Shown in pieces: positions 33,974 to 42,616 of a stretch of DNA of 64,000 bases. The translations under genes and the position numbers were made by a program. This stretch comes from Candidatus Leptovillus gracilis. GTDB lineage: Bacteria > Chloroflexota > Anaerolineae > Promineifilales > Promineifilaceae. The DNA is taken from assembly GCA_016716065.1 (NCBI GenBank), contig JADJXA010000001.1:62001-126000 (forward strand), written 5' to 3'. The notes beneath the pieces were generated by a model. That model saw only the letters and a program-made list of their open reading frames with translations, was not told where the DNA came from and did no database searches. Numbering within the stretch: the stretch's first letter is position 1; each line of letters opens with the position of its first letter.

Positions 33974-34213
33974 TCAGGCCGGTAAAAGCTCAAAGGAAAA
34001 ATCATGTTGAACGAGAAGTTCAACCTTGCGCCACTGTCTGGCGTCTTTGGCGGGAGGGATGATAAAACCGATGCCCATGTTGTGCATGGGTTGGGCACAT
34101 TGTGGGCAGCGAACAAGACGATAGGACGCGGATGCATCTTGCCTGAAAGCTAACCGGCACTGGCAGCAAGCAAAGTTCGCTTTTTGGGGATTAAACCTGT
34201 CTTCAAACAGCAT
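33974..34213 (-). CDS. small zinc-ribbon protein
   Basis: The 79-aa protein has two CxxC pairs (ACCQCR and VRCPQCAQP) forming a zinc ribbon. The C-terminal half is unconserved and mixed polar. The ATG at 34213 has GGAGGT at seven bases; the frame extends 13 codons upstream without support. It is flanked by a strong terminator, so it is a separate unit. No function is known; such ribbons often bind nucleic acid or protein. Confidence 0.72.
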   Translation of the reverse strand: MLFEDRFNPQKANFACCQCRLAFRQDASASYRLVRCPQCAQPMHNMGIGFIIPPAKDARQWRKVELLVQHDFSFELLPA

Positions 34214-34527
34214 GACCAGCACCTCCATTAGAAAATTTGCAGCCAGTATCATACGTTAACCTGCCAGAGACACGAAGAAAATCGGCGTTGTTTTCACTGC
34301 CTGCTCATTTTGCGGTGGGAACGGCTGTTCACCCCACGTTCGATAAAAGGTAAACAGGGAACGGCCGTTACCCGGAACTACGGCCGATTCATCTCGTCAC
34401 CTACCCCGGCTTTGCGTACAATACCACAAGCGCCACACTCAGGCGTACATGATTGATAGAAAGAGCAGCAGGCAGAGGAGTGCCGCACCACAGCCCACCC
34501 TGCCCGCCCAAAATGGAGGGAATCCCC

Positions 34528-35769
34528 ATGAGTACAAGTCAGAACCCGCAAGATGTGGTGATTGTTGGCGCGGCGCGCACACCCACCGGCCGCTTTATGG
34601 GCGGCCTGAGCAGCCTGACAGCGACCGATTTGGGCGCAACGGCCATAGCCGCAGCCATCACCCGTTCAGGCATAGACCCGGCCACCGTGTATGAAGTGAT
34701 AATGGGCAATGTCGTCCAGGCGGGTGTGGGGCAGGCCCCGGCGCGGCAGGCGGCGCTGCGCGGCGGGCTGCCAGATTCGGTGGGGGCAACGGCCGTCAAC
34801 AAAGTCTGCGGCTCCGGTCTCAAAGCTGTCATGATGGCCGCCAACGGCATCATCGCCGGGGAAGCGGACGTGTTTGTGGCCGGCGGCATGGAAAGCATGT
34901 CTAACGCGCCCTACTTGCTGCCCAAAGCCCGCGTCGGACTGCGCTATGGCGACGCCCAACTGCAAGACGCCGTCTTGCACGATGGCCTTTGGTGCGCCTT
35001 CCAGAACTGGTCCATGGGCAGCGCCGCCGAATTTATCGCCCAACAATTTGGCCTGACACGCCAGCAGCTCGATGAATTTGCCCTGTCCAGCCACGAGAAA
35101 GCGGCCGAAGCGACAGTAAACGGCCGTTTCCGCCAGGAAATCGCCGCTGTCGAAATCCCAGGGCGCAAAACCATCAGCCGCATAGATACCGATGAATCCA
35201 TTCGCGCCAGTTTCAGCGACGGCGGCTGCACCCTGGAAACCAGCCTGGAACAACTGGGCAAACTGCCGCCGGCATTTGCGCCGGATGGCGTCGTCACCGC
35301 CGGCAACGCACCGGGCCTCAATGATGGTGCAGCTGCCCTGGCGCTGACCAGCCGCGCCGCAGCCGAACGCCAGGCGCTGAAGCCTCTGGCGCGCATTGTG
35401 GGCTACACGTTGGTCGCCGTTGAACCCAAGTGGCTGTTTGCCGCCCCGGCGCGCGCCTTGCCCAAACTGCTACACCGCATCGGCTGGACGCTGGCCGACG
35501 TGGACCTGATCGAACTTAACGAAGCGTTTGCCGCGCAGGTGTTGGCGAACGGTCTGGAACTGACGCAGCAGGGGTACAATTGGCGCTGGGACAAGGTCAA
35601 CGTCAACGGCGGGGCGATTGCGCTGGGGCATCCCATTGGCGCCAGCGGCGCGCGCCTGTTGGTGACGCTGCTGTACGCGCTGCAAGATCGCGGCTTGCGC
35701 CGGGGCATCGCTGCGCTGTGCCTGGGCGGCGGGGAAGCCGTGGCGCTGGCGTTGGAATTGGAAGGCTGA
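34528..35769 (+). CDS. thiolase (acetyl-CoA C-acetyltransferase family)
   Basis: The protein (413 aa) is a complete thiolase. VNKVCGSGLK carries the acyl-accepting Cys94, ALGHPIGASGAR the catalytic His, and CLGGGEA the second Cys. It condenses two acetyl-CoA or cleaves a 3-ketoacyl-CoA in the cytosol. ATG 34528 is supported by GGAGGG; an upstream ATG at 34453 adds residues of no family resemblance. In the central part (EPKWLFAAPARALPKLLHRIGWT) the usual MGxGP block is altered to LFAAPARAL, so the substrate may differ from the standard AtoB. There is no neighbouring beta-oxidation gene. Confidence 0.93.
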   Translation: MSTSQNPQDVVIVGAARTPTGRFMGGLSSLTATDLGATAIAAAITRSGIDPATVYEVIMGNVVQAGVGQAPARQAALRGGLPDSVGATAVNKVCGSGLKAVMMAANGIIAGEADVFVAGGMESMSNAPYLLPKARVGLRYGDAQLQDAVLHDGLWCAFQNWSMGSAAEFIAQQFGLTRQQLDEFALSSHEKAAEATVNGRFRQEIAAVEIPGRKTISRIDTDESIRASFSDGGCTLETSLEQLGKLPPAFAPDGVVTAGNAPGLNDGAAALALTSRAAAERQALKPLARIVGYTLVAVEPKWLFAAPARALPKLLHRIGWTLADVDLIELNEAFAAQVLANGLELTQQGYNWRWDKVNVNGGAIALGHPIGASGARLLVTLLYALQDRGLRRGIAALCLGGGEAVALALELEG

Positions 35770-35796
35770 GCCAGCGGCAATAGAAAGGAGTGCCGT

Positions 35797-35891
35797 TTTC
35801 AGTATTCAGTTTTCAGTATTCAGTCTTCAGTATTCAGTGTTTAGAGGTAACACCGACTGAGAACTGGTCACTGAATACTGAACACTAATTA
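35797..35891. repeat. CAGTATTCAGT word repeat with inverted copy
   Basis: Five to six CAGTATTCAGT/CAGTTTTCAGT words are followed after about 30 bases by the inverse CACTGAATACTGAACACT. This gives a hairpin between the convergent thiolase and AAA+ genes. Confidence 0.82.
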
Positions 35892-35897
35892 CGACTA

Positions 35898-37298
35898 CTA
35901 CGCCGCCAGGGGAACGGCCGTCAGCGGTTGGGCCTGGGGTAAAACGCCATTTGCCTGGACTGGCGAAACCCACGCCGCCGATACCGACTTGTCCACAAAA
36001 TAACTAAAACAAGCCTCGTCTACCAATGATGGCGTCAACCGCGTCGGGATGTTTTCGTAGTCGCACAGGGCGATTACAATTTTCACAATGTCGCGGGGAT
36101 GGACCGACTGCATCACCCGGCCAGCGTCGCGGTACCACTTTTGCAGCAAGTGAACGAAGGAACGTTTGTCGAAGGGGACTTTGTAATGGTTGCAGACCGC
36201 CAGGAATATCTGGTAGAACAGTTTTTCGTCCGGGCTGCCTACCAGCACCTTCATCTGAATGCGACGCAAAAAAGCGTCATCCACCAGGTCATTGGGGTCC
36301 AGGTTGGTGGAAAAGACGATAAGCTGCTGGAAAGGCACTTCCACCGACTGCCCAGATTGCAGGCGTAAAAAGTCTATATTGCTTTCCAGGGGCACAATCC
36401 AGCGGTTGAGCAGTTCTTGGGGGCGCATCTGCTGGCGGCCAAAGTCGTCGATGAGGAACATGCCGCCGTTGGCCTTCATTTGCAGCGGGGCTTCGTACAC
36501 CTTGGCGATGGGTTCAAAGCGCAGGTCCAGGGCATCCATCGTCAATTCACCACCGACCATGACAGACGGCCGTTGAAACAGTCGCCACCGTTTATCCACT
36601 TTTAATTTTTCCGCGCCGCTGCCTTGCCCATACGGGTCCATGTGCATAGCAATCTCTTCATCGCTCAGGGGGATGTGAACCAACGGATCAAAAATGCGAA
36701 TGATTTGCCCACCCACAGATACCGCGTCCGGCAGCCAGATGGGATCGTCTTTAGCCAGAAGTTGGGCGATGGCTTCCGCAATGGTTGTTTTACCGTTGCC
36801 AGGCGGCCCATACAAAAACAGCGACGAACCGGAGTTCACAGCCGGGCCAATGCGTCGGTGGAAGTTGTCGGGCAAAATCAGGTGGCCTAATGCCTGCTGC
36901 ACCTGGTTGGGCGAAAGCCGCCGGTTGCCCCGGTGTTGCGCCAGAATCGCCGTCGAATAATCATCCAACGACACCGGGACGCGGCCCACATATTGGCTGC
37001 GTTCAAAGGCATCTCGCGCCCGCCTCGTACCCGCGTCGGTGGGGCTGTAGGTAAAGCTGAGGCTGCCAATAGAACCGGCTTTGGTTATTTCTACCAGATG
37101 CTCCTGCTTCATGCGGCTCAGCAAATCGTCTATAACGCTGGCATGAATGCCCAAAACTGTGGCGACACGGGCAACACTGGCCTCGCCTTCGTTAAACAAC
37201 AAGCGAAAGATAATGTCTTGGATCAGCCCGATTGGCACACCCAATCCATCCACTTTCATGACAGGCGCTAAAATTTTTTCTAGAACCGAAGGATTCAT
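35898..37298 (-). CDS. AAA+ ATPase with N-terminal winged-helix-like region
   Basis: The protein (466 aa) has a helical, winged-helix-like N-terminal part (about 1-130: GLPIGLIQDIIFRLLFNEGEASVARVATVLGIHASVIDDLLSRMK). A single AAA+ module follows, with Walker A GPPGNGKTTIAEA, Walker B GGMFLIDDFGRQ, sensor-1-type FSTNLDPND and an arginine-finger candidate DAFLRRIQMK. The C-terminal lid region has HPRDIVKIVIALCDYE. It is probably a MoxR-like or helicase-loader-like remodeller; the partner is not obvious. ATG 37298 is used because AGGTGA precedes it. It is divergent from the methyltransferase operon. Confidence 0.82.
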   Translation of the reverse strand: MNPSVLEKILAPVMKVDGLGVPIGLIQDIIFRLLFNEGEASVARVATVLGIHASVIDDLLSRMKQEHLVEITKAGSIGSLSFTYSPTDAGTRRARDAFERSQYVGRVPVSLDDYSTAILAQHRGNRRLSPNQVQQALGHLILPDNFHRRIGPAVNSGSSLFLYGPPGNGKTTIAEAIAQLLAKDDPIWLPDAVSVGGQIIRIFDPLVHIPLSDEEIAMHMDPYGQGSGAEKLKVDKRWRLFQRPSVMVGGELTMDALDLRFEPIAKVYEAPLQMKANGGMFLIDDFGRQQMRPQELLNRWIVPLESNIDFLRLQSGQSVEVPFQQLIVFSTNLDPNDLVDDAFLRRIQMKVLVGSPDEKLFYQIFLAVCNHYKVPFDKRSFVHLLQKWYRDAGRVMQSVHPRDIVKIVIALCDYENIPTRLTPSLVDEACFSYFVDKSVSAAWVSPVQANGVLPQAQPLTAVPLAA

Positions 37299-37418
37299 AT
37301 GGTTATCACCTGCGGTTGACCTAACCGCCACATTCCCTTTGCAGGGTTTCCACACTTAGTTTCCATTAGTATAGGTGGTGGGCAGCCAAGCGCACATAGG
37401 AAATAAGGTTAGGGTGTT

Positions 37419-37447
37419 TTGACGCTGACCGGGCGCTGCCATATAAT
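37419..37447 (+). promoter_or_regulatory. sigma-70-type promoter of the methyltransferase-GT39 operon
   Basis: TTGACG and TATAAT are separated by exactly 17 bases, 37 bases upstream of the methyltransferase ATG. The leader is short. Confidence 0.75.
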
Positions 37448-37483
37448 GCCCGATATTTTGGCGCAGAAGTTGAATTTGAACTT

Positions 37484-38317
37484 ATGAATGATCAAGAAAA
37501 TAAGTCCTTGCCTTCCACACTTTACACAGAAGAATACTTTCTAACAGCGTGCGAAGGGTACGATGTGTTTATCGAATCGGAAGGCGTACAGCTTTCCCGC
37601 CGTCTCAAAGATTCATTTGCGGTGGCCGAGGTGACGGCCGGTATGCGGCTTCTGGACGTGGGTTGTGGGCGGGGTGAAATTATTCGTCACTGCATGGAGA
37701 TGGGGATTGAAGCGTATGGCATTGACTACGCCGAAGCGGCTATGAGTATGACCCAAGAAGTGATCGCCGCCGAACGGGTGAAAATAACCGGCGAAGGGCG
37801 AGACCCGTCCAAGGTTAAGGCCGGCGTTTGCCGTTCAGACGCCAAATACTTGCCCTTTCCCACCGGCTATTTTGACCGGGTGTTGATGTTTGACGTGGTG
37901 GAGCATTTGTATCCCTGGGAGCTGCACGCGGCGATGTTGGAGGTGCGGCGGGTGCTAAAGGACGACGGCCGTTTCATCATCCATACCGCCCCCAACCGCT
38001 GGTACGACCAATACGCCTACCCCTGGGTGCGCCGTGTGCGTACCCTGCTGGGCGAAGGCCATAAGTACCCCAAAGATCCGCGGGCGATCACGGCCGTCAA
38101 CCTCGACGTCCACGTTAACGAACAAGACATGCGCAGCATGAAAAAGGCGCTTAACGCTGCCGGTTTCAAGGCCAACGTCTGGCTCGATTCGCCGCCGCAA
38201 AACCGCCAGGAAAACGCCGCCATGGCCGGTTTGCGCCGCCTGGCCTTCGACGTGCCCCCCTTCCGCTGGTTCTTTGAACGCGAAGTCTTCGCCGTAGGGG
38301 AAAAAGATAGTTTATAG
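37484..38317 (+). CDS. class I SAM-dependent methyltransferase
   Basis: The protein (277 aa) has motif I MRLLDVGCGRGEI, motif II with acidic IDYAEAA, and the post-motif LMFDVVEHLYPWELHAAMLEVRRVLKDDGRFIIHTAPN typical of small-molecule or glycan methyltransferases. It precedes the GT39 gene in the same direction, separated by a word repeat, so it could modify a sugar or lipid carried by that pathway. The acceptor is unknown. Confidence 0.9.
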   Translation: MNDQENKSLPSTLYTEEYFLTACEGYDVFIESEGVQLSRRLKDSFAVAEVTAGMRLLDVGCGRGEIIRHCMEMGIEAYGIDYAEAAMSMTQEVIAAERVKITGEGRDPSKVKAGVCRSDAKYLPFPTGYFDRVLMFDVVEHLYPWELHAAMLEVRRVLKDDGRFIIHTAPNRWYDQYAYPWVRRVRTLLGEGHKYPKDPRAITAVNLDVHVNEQDMRSMKKALNAAGFKANVWLDSPPQNRQENAAMAGLRRLAFDVPPFRWFFEREVFAVGEKDSL

Positions 38318-38368
38318 TTGTTAGTTGATAGTGGCTTGTCAACTCCCAACTAACAACTCCCAACTCCC
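38302..38368. repeat. AGTTGTTAGTTGATAGT / CAACTCCCAACT word repeat
   Basis: TAGTTGTTAGTTGATAGTGG is followed by CAACTCCCAACTAACAACTC, a hairpin of the same family as 14400-14446. It overlaps the methyltransferase stop and ends just before the GT39 GTG. Confidence 0.78.
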
Positions 38369-40369
38369 GTGAAACGCTTCCTGCTGTACCTCACCCTCAT
38401 CCTGCTGTTGGCTTTTGCCCTGCGGACCTACCAGTTAACGGCCGTTCCCCCCGGCCTTACCCACGACGAAGCCAATCACGGCCGTGAAGCTCTGGGCATT
38501 CTGGACGGCGTTTATCTCTTCTACTTCCCCCTCAACTACGGCAGCGAACCACTCTACAGCTACACCGTCGCCCTGAGCATGGCCCTGTTTGGCAAAGGGC
38601 TGCTGGCGCTGCGGCTGGTCAACGTCATCTTTGGCGTGGCGGCCATCGCCGTCGCCGCACTCTGGGCCAGCCGCGCTTTCGACCGGCAGACGGCGCTGTT
38701 GGCGGCCGCGCTGACGGCCGTCTCCTTCTGGCCCCTGGCAACCAGCCGTGAAGCATTACGCGCCGGGATGCTGCCTTTTTTTATGGCGACGGCCGTCTGG
38801 TTCTTCTGGCAAATCATCACCGCGCCGCCGGAAAACGGCCGTCAACGCTGGCTGGCGGCCGCCGGATTCGGCGTGTCGGTGGCCTTTACGCTGCACATCT
38901 ACCTGGCCGCTCGCGTAGCCTGGCTGATGTTCCCCGCCTTTCTGCTGTACCTGGCCTTGGTGCAGCGCCCCACCTTCCGCCGCGTCTGGCAGCCGGTGCT
39001 GGTCGGGCTTATTCTGGCCGGGTTGTTGGCGACGCCCATGTTCATCTACCTGCGTCTGCACCCAGAAGCACTCACCCGGCTAGATATGCTCGACGCTCCC
39101 TTGCAAGCGCTGCGCTCCGGCCATTTGCGACCTGTTTTTGCTAACGTCTCGTCTGCGCTGCTGGCCTTCATCTGGCCTGGCTATGGCGACCAATTTCTGG
39201 CCTACAATATCCCCGGTCGCCCGGTGTTTGAAGCAGTGACGGCCGTTTTTTTTCTGATAGGTCTGCTGGTCTGCCTGCTCAATTGGCGGAAACCGGCTTA
39301 CGCCTTGCTGCTGATCTGGTTTGGCGTGGGCATTCTGCCCTCACTCATCACCGGGGCGACGGCTAACACCACGCGCAACCTGGCAGCGCTGCCGGCCGTT
39401 TACCTGCTGCCGGCCGTGGGATTTATGGGTCTGGGTGGCTGGCTGATGGGGCGGCGGGGGCAGCGGATACGGCCGTTGCTCAACGGCGCGGCCCTGCTCT
39501 GGCTGTTCATTGCCGGATGGATCAGCAGCCGCGATTATTTCAGCCGGTGGGCCAATTCGCCCGACGTGCGCAGCGCATACCAGGTCAATCTGGTGGCCGC
39601 CCTCAGCTATCTGGCCGAGCAGGACCTGGCGCCACCCATCGTCATGTCCACCGTCTACCCCGGCCCAGCCCACGACAGTTCCATCGCCCTGGTGCTGCGC
39701 CCCCACGCCGCCGACGATTTGCACTGGGTGGATGCGCGTCGCGCCCTGCTCTGGCCTGGCGGCGGTGGTGGTTACGCCCTCATCCCGTCCTCCACGCCGC
39801 CCGATCCGGCTTTTAGCTCCTTTTTACAGCCGGTGGATACCCAAACTCTACGCCCCAATGACCTGGACCCCAGCTTTACGCTCTATAGATTAAGCCCCAA
39901 CCCGGTTGACGTGAAGGCGACGGCCGTTGCCAATTTTGGCGATGCAGTGCGGCTGTTGGAAGGGAAGTGGTTGGACGATGTGGTGATGGCGGGGGAAACG
40001 GCCGTCTTCCAAACCACCTGGCAGGTCATAGACCCAACCCGCATCGGGCCTGTCGTCCCGCCGACTTTCACGCCAGACACTGTCTTTTTCACCCAGGTCT
40101 TAACCACCGAAGGCACTGTCTTAGCCCAACAAGACATACTGGCTGCCCCCTCCTGGGCCTGGCAGCTTGGAGACATCTTGGTGCAGATCCACACCATCAC
40201 CGTGCCGCCACAAACCACACCGGGTCCCTACCGCACCATCGTCGGCATTTACGACCGAGTCTCGCTGGAACGTCTCCCCACCTTCACCGCCAATGGCCTG
40301 CCTGGCGAAACCTTCGCCGACGTTTCCACACTCACCATCACGGCGCGCCAAACCTCCGCAAACCAGTAA
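38369..40369 (+). CDS. GT39-type membrane glycosyltransferase
   Basis: The protein (666 aa) has the same fold as the 16.6-kb enzyme. PPGLTHDEANHGREAL gives the acidic catalytic pair, and about ten membrane helices are spread over residues 1-395. A soluble C-terminal part ends in the shared beta-sandwich (VANFGDAVRLLEGKWLDD). It should use a polyprenyl-phosphate sugar donor at the outer membrane face. It starts with GTG just after the word repeat. It is closest in the window to the 44.3-kb paralogue (PPGLTHDEADHG). ACGGCCGT octamers encode TAV and NGR or HGR in it, showing two reading frames. Confidence 0.87.
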   Translation: MKRFLLYLTLILLLAFALRTYQLTAVPPGLTHDEANHGREALGILDGVYLFYFPLNYGSEPLYSYTVALSMALFGKGLLALRLVNVIFGVAAIAVAALWASRAFDRQTALLAAALTAVSFWPLATSREALRAGMLPFFMATAVWFFWQIITAPPENGRQRWLAAAGFGVSVAFTLHIYLAARVAWLMFPAFLLYLALVQRPTFRRVWQPVLVGLILAGLLATPMFIYLRLHPEALTRLDMLDAPLQALRSGHLRPVFANVSSALLAFIWPGYGDQFLAYNIPGRPVFEAVTAVFFLIGLLVCLLNWRKPAYALLLIWFGVGILPSLITGATANTTRNLAALPAVYLLPAVGFMGLGGWLMGRRGQRIRPLLNGAALLWLFIAGWISSRDYFSRWANSPDVRSAYQVNLVAALSYLAEQDLAPPIVMSTVYPGPAHDSSIALVLRPHAADDLHWVDARRALLWPGGGGGYALIPSSTPPDPAFSSFLQPVDTQTLRPNDLDPSFTLYRLSPNPVDVKATAVANFGDAVRLLEGKWLDDVVMAGETAVFQTTWQVIDPTRIGPVVPPTFTPDTVFFTQVLTTEGTVLAQQDILAAPSWAWQLGDILVQIHTITVPPQTTPGPYRTIVGIYDRVSLERLPTFTANGLPGETFADVSTLTITARQTSANQ

Positions 40370-40421
40370 CTCTCGTTCATCATTCATCGCTTATCGCCCA
40401 TCTTTATGCTACACTAACGTT

Positions 40422-41459
40422 ATGGGCGAAACTGACAACCCTCTCAAAGTGCTCATCAACGAGTTCAGCGAAGCTTTTGCCGCCTGGTTGTTGGATACGG
40501 CCGTACAGCGCGTGCGGCCGCTCAACGTCGAATTTGCCGCCAATCCCGGCCGCAGCGATTTACTGTTTGAAGTCATAGATACCCTTGGACGCATCATTTT
40601 TCTGCACATTGAACTACAAGGGCGACGCAGCCACCAACCCATGCCCCTGCGCATTCTGGACTATCTGAGCAGAATTGTGCAGCGAGATGTGGGCGTACCA
40701 GGCGGTGAACATGCGCCGCGGCTGGTCAGCGTCGTCATCTACATCGGCGAAGGGGCCGGGCGCGGCGACAGTGGCGACTATGCGATATTGGGATTAGGGG
40801 ATGAGGCAACACTGCGCTGGCAATATCGGCCGCTGCGCTTGTGGGAAATGCCGGCCGAGCGGCTGTTTGAACTGGACAATCCGGCATTTCTTGCCTTAAT
40901 TGGACAAACGCGGCTCACCAACCCCGCCACCGTATTACCGAAAGCCTTGTCCATCATACGTTCTACGACGGAAGCGGAACAAGGACACTTGTTAACCGCG
41001 CTGGTCAGTTTACTGCAAACCGGAGAGGTGATACAGATGGTTGAAAAACTGCTGGAAGAAAGCGAAGAACTTTTATTAGACACCCCCTATTTGCGTCGTA
41101 TGCGCGAAATTGGTTGGCGAAGGGGCCGTGAAGAAGGCCGCGAAGTAGGCCGTGAAGAAGGCCGCGAAGTAGGCCGCGAAGAAGGCCGCGAAGTAGGCCG
41201 CGAAGAAGGCCGCGAAGAAGGCCGCGAAGAAGGCCTTACGCAAGGGCAAAAAGTTGGCCGGGAACAAGGCATACGCGACACAATTTTAGAAGCAGTGGTT
41301 CGTAAATTTAATCCGCTGGCCGCCGAGTACCGCCAATTGGAACAATATCTGAACCAGATTCACAGTGCAGACGCCTTGCAGCAGATCCTGTTGGCTATGT
41401 TCGACACATCGGATGTGCAGACAATTCTGGCAATGGCGCGGCAAACGGCCGTCCAATAA
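40422..41459 (+). CDS. Rpn-family PD-(D/E)XK nuclease / transposase-like protein with repeat tail
   Basis: The protein (345 aa) has an Rpn/YhgA-like nuclease domain (residues 1-245). The PD-(D/E)XK residues are likely D46 (RSDLLFEV) and E64/Q66 (LHIELQGRR). RpnA-type proteins cleave DNA and promote RecA-independent recombination in other bacteria. The C-terminal part has seven or more 4-residue REEG/REVG units in a charged helix, encoded by a near-perfect DNA repeat (41125-41240) that can change length. A further helix follows. ATG 40422 is chosen; the longer frame upstream overlaps the GT39 gene. The gene is plausibly mobile or horizontally acquired. Confidence 0.85.
   Translation: MGETDNPLKVLINEFSEAFAAWLLDTAVQRVRPLNVEFAANPGRSDLLFEVIDTLGRIIFLHIELQGRRSHQPMPLRILDYLSRIVQRDVGVPGGEHAPRLVSVVIYIGEGAGRGDSGDYAILGLGDEATLRWQYRPLRLWEMPAERLFELDNPAFLALIGQTRLTNPATVLPKALSIIRSTTEAEQGHLLTALVSLLQTGEVIQMVEKLLEESEELLLDTPYLRRMREIGWRRGREEGREVGREEGREVGREEGREVGREEGREEGREEGLTQGQKVGREQGIRDTILEAVVRKFNPLAAEYRQLEQYLNQIHSADALQQILLAMFDTSDVQTILAMARQTAVQ
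41125..41240 (+). repeat. 24-bp coding repeat in the Rpn gene
   Basis: GAAGGCCGCGAAGTAGGCCG units of 12/24 bp alternate between REEG and REVG codons. The array is likely to vary in copy number. Confidence 0.85.
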
Positions 41460-41488
41460 CCTCCGCGCCCATCCCTCGCACACGACCT

Positions 41489-42478
41489 ATGAGCGACCGA
41501 AAAGCCGACGACCTGTCGGTGAAGGAACTGGAACAACTGCTGTATCACAAAAAACGGCAGCAGCGTTTACAGCGATTGGAACGTTTGCAACAAGACGGCC
41601 GTCTTGTCGTTGTAGATGGTCTGGCTGCACCCAATCCAAACCCGCCGCCGCTGCCCCGCCCGGAAGTCAGCCCTACCGGCGCGATGCGCTACTACGTTCT
41701 CAACCCCGAAGAAGGCGAACTGATTGAACCTGAACCGACTCAGCGGCGCATCAACTGGCGTTGGGTATCGAACAAATTCCTCCTGTTTGTGGAAATTGGC
41801 GCGGTCATTGGTCTGCTTGTTGTCCTTGTCGGCTTGTGGCTAACCCGACAAGAACTCAACCAGGAATTAATCCAGGCGCAGCAAGCGCAAGTAGCCGAGA
41901 TTGCCTTGCCCACACCGACAGCCACCCCCATCATCGGACTTGTCGTTTTGCCCAGCGGCCACAGACCGCCGATCAGCGGCCGTCCACCAGAGGCGGGCGA
42001 AGCCGGCGACATTCCGGCGCACCTGATGCCGGCCATCAACGCCTACGTGCCACCACCTATCCCCACCCCTGGTCCAGAACAGGCCCGCCGCATCGAAATC
42101 CCGGCCATTGGCGTAGATAGCACCATTGTCCAGGGCGTAGATTGGGACCAACTTAAAAAAGGGGTCGGTCAACACATTAATGCCGCCCAACCTGGCCGCG
42201 AAGGCAATTTAGTCCTGGCCGCCCACAACGACATCTTTGGCGAAATTTTTCGTCATCTGGATAAGTTGACGCCTGGAGATGAGATCATCATCTCTACAGA
42301 GCGCCAATCCTATACATACGTGGTCCGAGAGATTGATGTCGTCGCGCCAACGGCCGTTTCCGTCATGGACCCCACCGCCTACGCCCAGGCAACCCTCATT
42401 TCCTGCTACCCGTATCAGATCAACACCCAACGTATCGTCGTCTTCGCCGACCTGATCGCCGACGCCAACTCCTCCTGA
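41489..42478 (+). CDS. class D/E-like sortase
   Basis: The 329-aa protein has an N-terminal cytoplasmic region and one transmembrane helix (about residues 91-116, KFLLFVEIGAVIGLLVVLVGLWL). A Pro-rich linker leads to a sortase beta-barrel with catalytic H246 (LAAHND), C306 (TLISCYPY) and R315. It cleaves a sorting motif and joins proteins to an amine nucleophile at the surface. No LPXTG-like substrate or pilin is visible in this window, so the targets must be elsewhere. The CDS lies 29 bases after the Rpn gene but is otherwise unrelated to it. Confidence 0.9.
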   Translation: MSDRKADDLSVKELEQLLYHKKRQQRLQRLERLQQDGRLVVVDGLAAPNPNPPPLPRPEVSPTGAMRYYVLNPEEGELIEPEPTQRRINWRWVSNKFLLFVEIGAVIGLLVVLVGLWLTRQELNQELIQAQQAQVAEIALPTPTATPIIGLVVLPSGHRPPISGRPPEAGEAGDIPAHLMPAINAYVPPPIPTPGPEQARRIEIPAIGVDSTIVQGVDWDQLKKGVGQHINAAQPGREGNLVLAAHNDIFGEIFRHLDKLTPGDEIIISTERQSYTYVVREIDVVAPTAVSVMDPTAYAQATLISCYPYQINTQRIVVFADLIADANSS

Positions 42479-42484
42479 TCTTGG

Positions 42485-42513
42485 TTGACGCCCCTCTGGG
42501 CTTGTGCTATTAT
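42485..42513 (+). promoter_or_regulatory. promoter of infC-rpmI-rplT
   Basis: TTGACG and TATTAT are separated by 17 bases, immediately after the sortase stop. The transcript would begin near 42520. Confidence 0.75.
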
Positions 42514-42522
42514 TCAGCCCAC

Positions 42523-42545
42523 ATTCCGGTCTGTAAGGCCGGAAT
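42523..42545 (+). promoter_or_regulatory. leader hairpin of the infC transcript
   Basis: ATTCCGG pairs with CCGGAAT over a 9-base loop and is followed by ATTTGTTCTT, at the very start of the predicted mRNA. It could be an attenuator or a protein-binding leader. Firmicutes infC leaders bind L20, but no L20-site sequence is claimed here. Confidence 0.5.
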
Positions 42546-42616
42546 ATTTGTTCTTAACAGTATTCGGCAATTGCTCTAATAGGCATTGCGCCATTTAGAA
42601 CCTGGAGAGTAAGGAG

